A stretch of 12,653 bases of DNA, taken from Candidatus Gottesmanbacteria bacterium (GTDB lineage: Bacteria; Patescibacteriota; Microgenomatia; UBA10105; UBA927). Below, piece after piece: positions 10,730-12,653 of the stretch; the stretch's first letter is position 1, and each line of letters starts with the position of its first letter. The stretch is taken from positions 1 through 12,653 of the forward strand of contig JACQHE010000021.1 of assembly GCA_016199185.1 (NCBI GenBank), written 5' to 3'. The position numbers and the translations under genes were made by a program. Under the pieces are notes generated by a model. That model did not search any database, had not been told where the DNA came from, and worked only from the letters and a program-made list of their open reading frames with translations.

Positions 10730-12462
10730 AACTTGGGAAAGCATTTTCTGACTCGCTCATCATCGGGGTAAAAGCCGCAACCCGCTTTGGTAAACCCAAA
10801 GCCGCCTCGTGGTGGCTGGGGGCCGGGCGGGCGCTTCTGTTTACTTCGATCCTTTTCGTCGCGCTCTTCGTGCTCCTCTGGCGCCTGTTTACGCTCACTA
10901 TCATCCGCGGGCATGAGTTTCGGGTTCTCGCGGAGGGTAACCGGACGCGAGAGCTTATCCGGGGGGCTCCGCGCGGGCGGATCCTGGACCGCACGGGCCG
11001 GGTGCTTGCGGACAACGAACCGGTGGGCAACTACGATTACAAACGCGTGTATCCGGCTGGGTCCGGGGCAAGCCACGTCGTGGGCTATACCGGCGAGGTG
11101 ACGGCAGATGAGCTCGCTCGTGACTACTACAAACTGCGCAGCTACCGCGCCGGCGATCGGATCGGCCGGATGGGCGCGGAAGCCGTCTGGGAAGAACGGC
11201 TGCGCGGCCGGGACGGACGGGAACTGGTGGAAGTAGACGCAAACGGGACCCCGACGAGAACGCTCGGGCGCGTGGAGGAAGTCCCCGGAGAAGACGTAAC
11301 ACTCGCCGTTGATAAGGGCCTGGCTGCTGCGGCCTTAGCGGCCTTTCCTCCTGACGGGAAGGGCGCCATTGTCGTTTCCCGGCCGATGAGCGGCGAGATC
11401 CTGACGCTTTACACCAGTCCCACGTTTGACGCCAATATCTTCTCAACGACACTCGCTGGGGAAACTGCTGATGAGCTATTTGAAAATCCGGAACTGCCGA
11501 TGCTGAACCGCGCCATCGGAGGTATCTACCCGCCGGGTTCAACGTTTAAAATTGTCACAGCAATCGCAGGACTTGAGGAAGGTTCTCTCACCGCAAACAC
11601 CCGTATCGAAGACACGGGCGAGCTTGTCATCGGGCCGTTTCGCTTTCCCAACTGGTTCTTTACTAAATACGGCAAAACAGACGGACTTGTGGATATCATC
11701 AAAGCCATACAGCGCAGTAACGATATTTTCTTTTATAAAGCGGGGGAGTCCCTCGGCATCACCAAACTTGCCGCGTGGGGGAGACGCGTGGGGATCGGAT
11801 CGCCCTTGGGGATCGAAATTCCCGGGGAGACAGGCGGTCTGATGCCCGATCCGGCGTGGAAAGCCCGGCACTTCGATACAGAGGTCGATCGGGAAGCGAG
11901 AAACGACCAGTGGTACCTGGGAGATACGTATCACGTCGCGATCGGGCAGGGGTACCTCTTGACAACTCCCTTACAGGTGAATGTGTGGACGAATGTCATC
12001 GCAAACGGAGGGAAGCTGTGTAGACCAACGATAGAAAAAGCAAAAGAGTCAAGAGTCAAGAGTCAAGAGTGTAAAGAGCTTGGGATAAAGAAAGAAACGA
12101 TTGACGTCATCACCGATGGCATGAAGCGGGCATGCGAGCCGGGAGGCACGGGATGGCCGCTCTTTGAGTTCAAAGTCATGAGTGCAGAGTCAAAAGTGAA
12201 GAGTGAACAAAACGCTGCAACCGACTCTTCCACTTTACACTCCACACTTCTCACTCCTGACTTACTCGTCCCTGTTGCCTGCAAAACCGGCACGGCGGAG
12301 TTTGGGGATCCCCAGAATCGCACCCACGCGTGGTTTACGGCATTCGCGCCGATTGAAGATCCGGAAATTTCCGTCACGGTGCTGGTTGAAGGCGCGGGAG
12401 AAGGAAGTGACAAAGCCGCGCCCGTTGCAAAAAAGATTTTAGAGGAGTGGTTTTCACGATAA
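10726..12462 (+). CDS. mrdA: Class B penicillin-binding protein 2 (elongasome transpeptidase)
   Basis: Peptidoglycan transpeptidase of the elongation machinery, a partner of MreB and a SEDS glycosyltransferase. The start is taken at GTG 10726, overlapping the mreB stop as GTGA; the frame runs further upstream into mreB but that is not needed. From this start it is 578 aa: one membrane helix (about 36-58), the dimerisation motif RGAPRGRILDRTGRVLADN (79-97), then the transpeptidase with S272-T-F-K275, S331-N-D333 and K520-T-G522. All catalytic motifs are present. Odd: two micro-repeat stretches are translated within the transpeptidase domain, residues 437-450 (heptamer AAGAGTC) and about 483-513 (two opposed GAGTG/CACTC-rich stretches) just before KTG. 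Both are predicted as surface loops. Confidence 0.95.
   Translation: MKLGKAFSDSLIIGVKAATRFGKPKAASWWLGAGRALLFTSILFVALFVLLWRLFTLTIIRGHEFRVLAEGNRTRELIRGAPRGRILDRTGRVLADNEPVGNYDYKRVYPAGSGASHVVGYTGEVTADELARDYYKLRSYRAGDRIGRMGAEAVWEERLRGRDGRELVEVDANGTPTRTLGRVEEVPGEDVTLAVDKGLAAAALAAFPPDGKGAIVVSRPMSGEILTLYTSPTFDANIFSTTLAGETADELFENPELPMLNRAIGGIYPPGSTFKIVTAIAGLEEGSLTANTRIEDTGELVIGPFRFPNWFFTKYGKTDGLVDIIKAIQRSNDIFFYKAGESLGITKLAAWGRRVGIGSPLGIEIPGETGGLMPDPAWKARHFDTEVDREARNDQWYLGDTYHVAIGQGYLLTTPLQVNVWTNVIANGGKLCRPTIEKAKESRVKSQECKELGIKKETIDVITDGMKRACEPGGTGWPLFEFKVMSAESKVKSEQNAATDSSTLHSTLLTPDLLVPVACKTGTAEFGDPQNRTHAWFTAFAPIEDPEISVTVLVEGAGEGSDKAAPVAKKILEEWFSR
12044..12071. repeat. Heptamer tandem repeat AAGAGTC (3+1) in the PBP2 gene
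   Basis: Three perfect AAGAGTC copies and a fourth ending G, translated as ESRVKSQE in a loop of the transpeptidase domain. Confidence 0.9.
12176..12258. repeat. Opposed GAGTG/CACTC micro-repeats in the PBP2 gene
   Basis: GAGTG/GAGTC-type units on the left (12179-12208) face CACTT/CACTC-type units on the right (12226-12258), giving an imperfect inverted pair. They encode the loop just before the KTG motif. Confidence 0.6.
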
Positions 12463-12464
12463 CC

Positions 12465-12587
12465 ATGACCACGCCGCGCATATCCGTCATCATCCCTGTG
12501 TATAACGAGGAAAAGACGCTCGCGCCCCTTCTGGACCCAACTTCGCCAGTTTTCCTTTTTGTTTTAGCCTCAACAGTGTTGTTGTGA
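12465..12587 (+). pseudogene. N-terminal fragment of a family 2 glycosyltransferase
   Basis: The ATG three bases after the PBP2 stop opens MTTPRISVIIPVYNEEKTLA, the standard start of GT-A fold glycosyltransferases of family 2 (SVIIPVYNEE binds the nucleotide-sugar). After about 24 codons (near 12535) the frame turns into a sequence with no family resemblance and stops at 12587 as a 40-aa product. Base wording also changes to A/T-rich runs there. Either the gene is broken by an insertion or rearrangement, or the contig end is chimeric. A purine-rich AGAGGAG lies 17 bases upstream, rather far for a ribosome site. Confidence 0.6.
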
Positions 12588-12653
12588 TGGTTTTTTAGCT
12601 TCACCTTTTTCATTTCCAAAAAATACTTGTGGTGGACATGAGATCTTCTTGAC

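Noticed and set aside
9940..11076. Long minus-strand ORF (378 codons) across mreB and the PBP2 gene
   Set aside because: Shadow of two unmistakable plus-strand genes; the translation is Ser/Pro/Arg-rich with no family features.

Overview
The window reads as a chromosomal segment of a Candidate Phyla Radiation (Patescibacteria) bacterium. This is inference, not a database match. It rests on the compact gene style, short self-priming micro-repeats threaded in frame through housekeeping genes, mreB followed directly by a PBP2 gene, and a polymerase/ligase-TPR gene heading a def-fmt operon. TGA is used as an ordinary stop (for example in the ATGA overlaps), so the UGA=Gly code of some CPR lineages does not apply.

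Layout. (1) 58-3968, minus strand: a tight operon made of a Wzy/WaaL-like polytopic protein with TPRs, peptide deformylase, methionyl-tRNA formyltransferase and a small membrane-anchored cysteine-rich protein. (2) 4029-4702, minus: a HEPN/MNT toxin-antitoxin-type pair. (3) 4703-5212: a gene-free stretch with a good orphan promoter followed by three hairpin repeat units. (4) 5213-8205, plus: two unrecognised genes in one operon, a 591-aa multi-pass membrane protein and a 402-aa protein with a twin-arginine signal and a C-terminal membrane anchor. (5) 8206-9490: two mini-operons (two tiny membrane proteins on minus, a DUF4258/DUF2283 pair on plus) bounded by three same-orientation copies of a repeat with a 33-nt core, so the block looks like a row of cassettes. 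(6) 9497-9645: a nested palindromic MITE-like element. (7) 9674-12462, plus: mreB and a class B penicillin-binding protein overlapping by four bases, then the first codons of a family 2 glycosyltransferase that stops making sense near 12535, close to the window end.

How it works together. The two flanks are core functions: N-terminal formyl/deformyl processing of proteins, surface polysaccharide handling, and MreB/PBP2-directed wall elongation. Between them (about 4.0-9.65 kb) lies an accessory island of toxin-antitoxin-like modules, small membrane proteins, repeats and the unknown membrane/Tat pair.

Gene expression signals form a pattern. Most first genes of transcription units have an extended -10 box (TGnTATNNT) ending 6-10 nt before the ATG, which implies leaderless or nearly leaderless mRNA. 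Several downstream genes instead carry clear Shine-Dalgarno sequences. The most novel material is the repeat-bounded cassette block, the Tat/membrane pair and the in-frame heptamer repeats.
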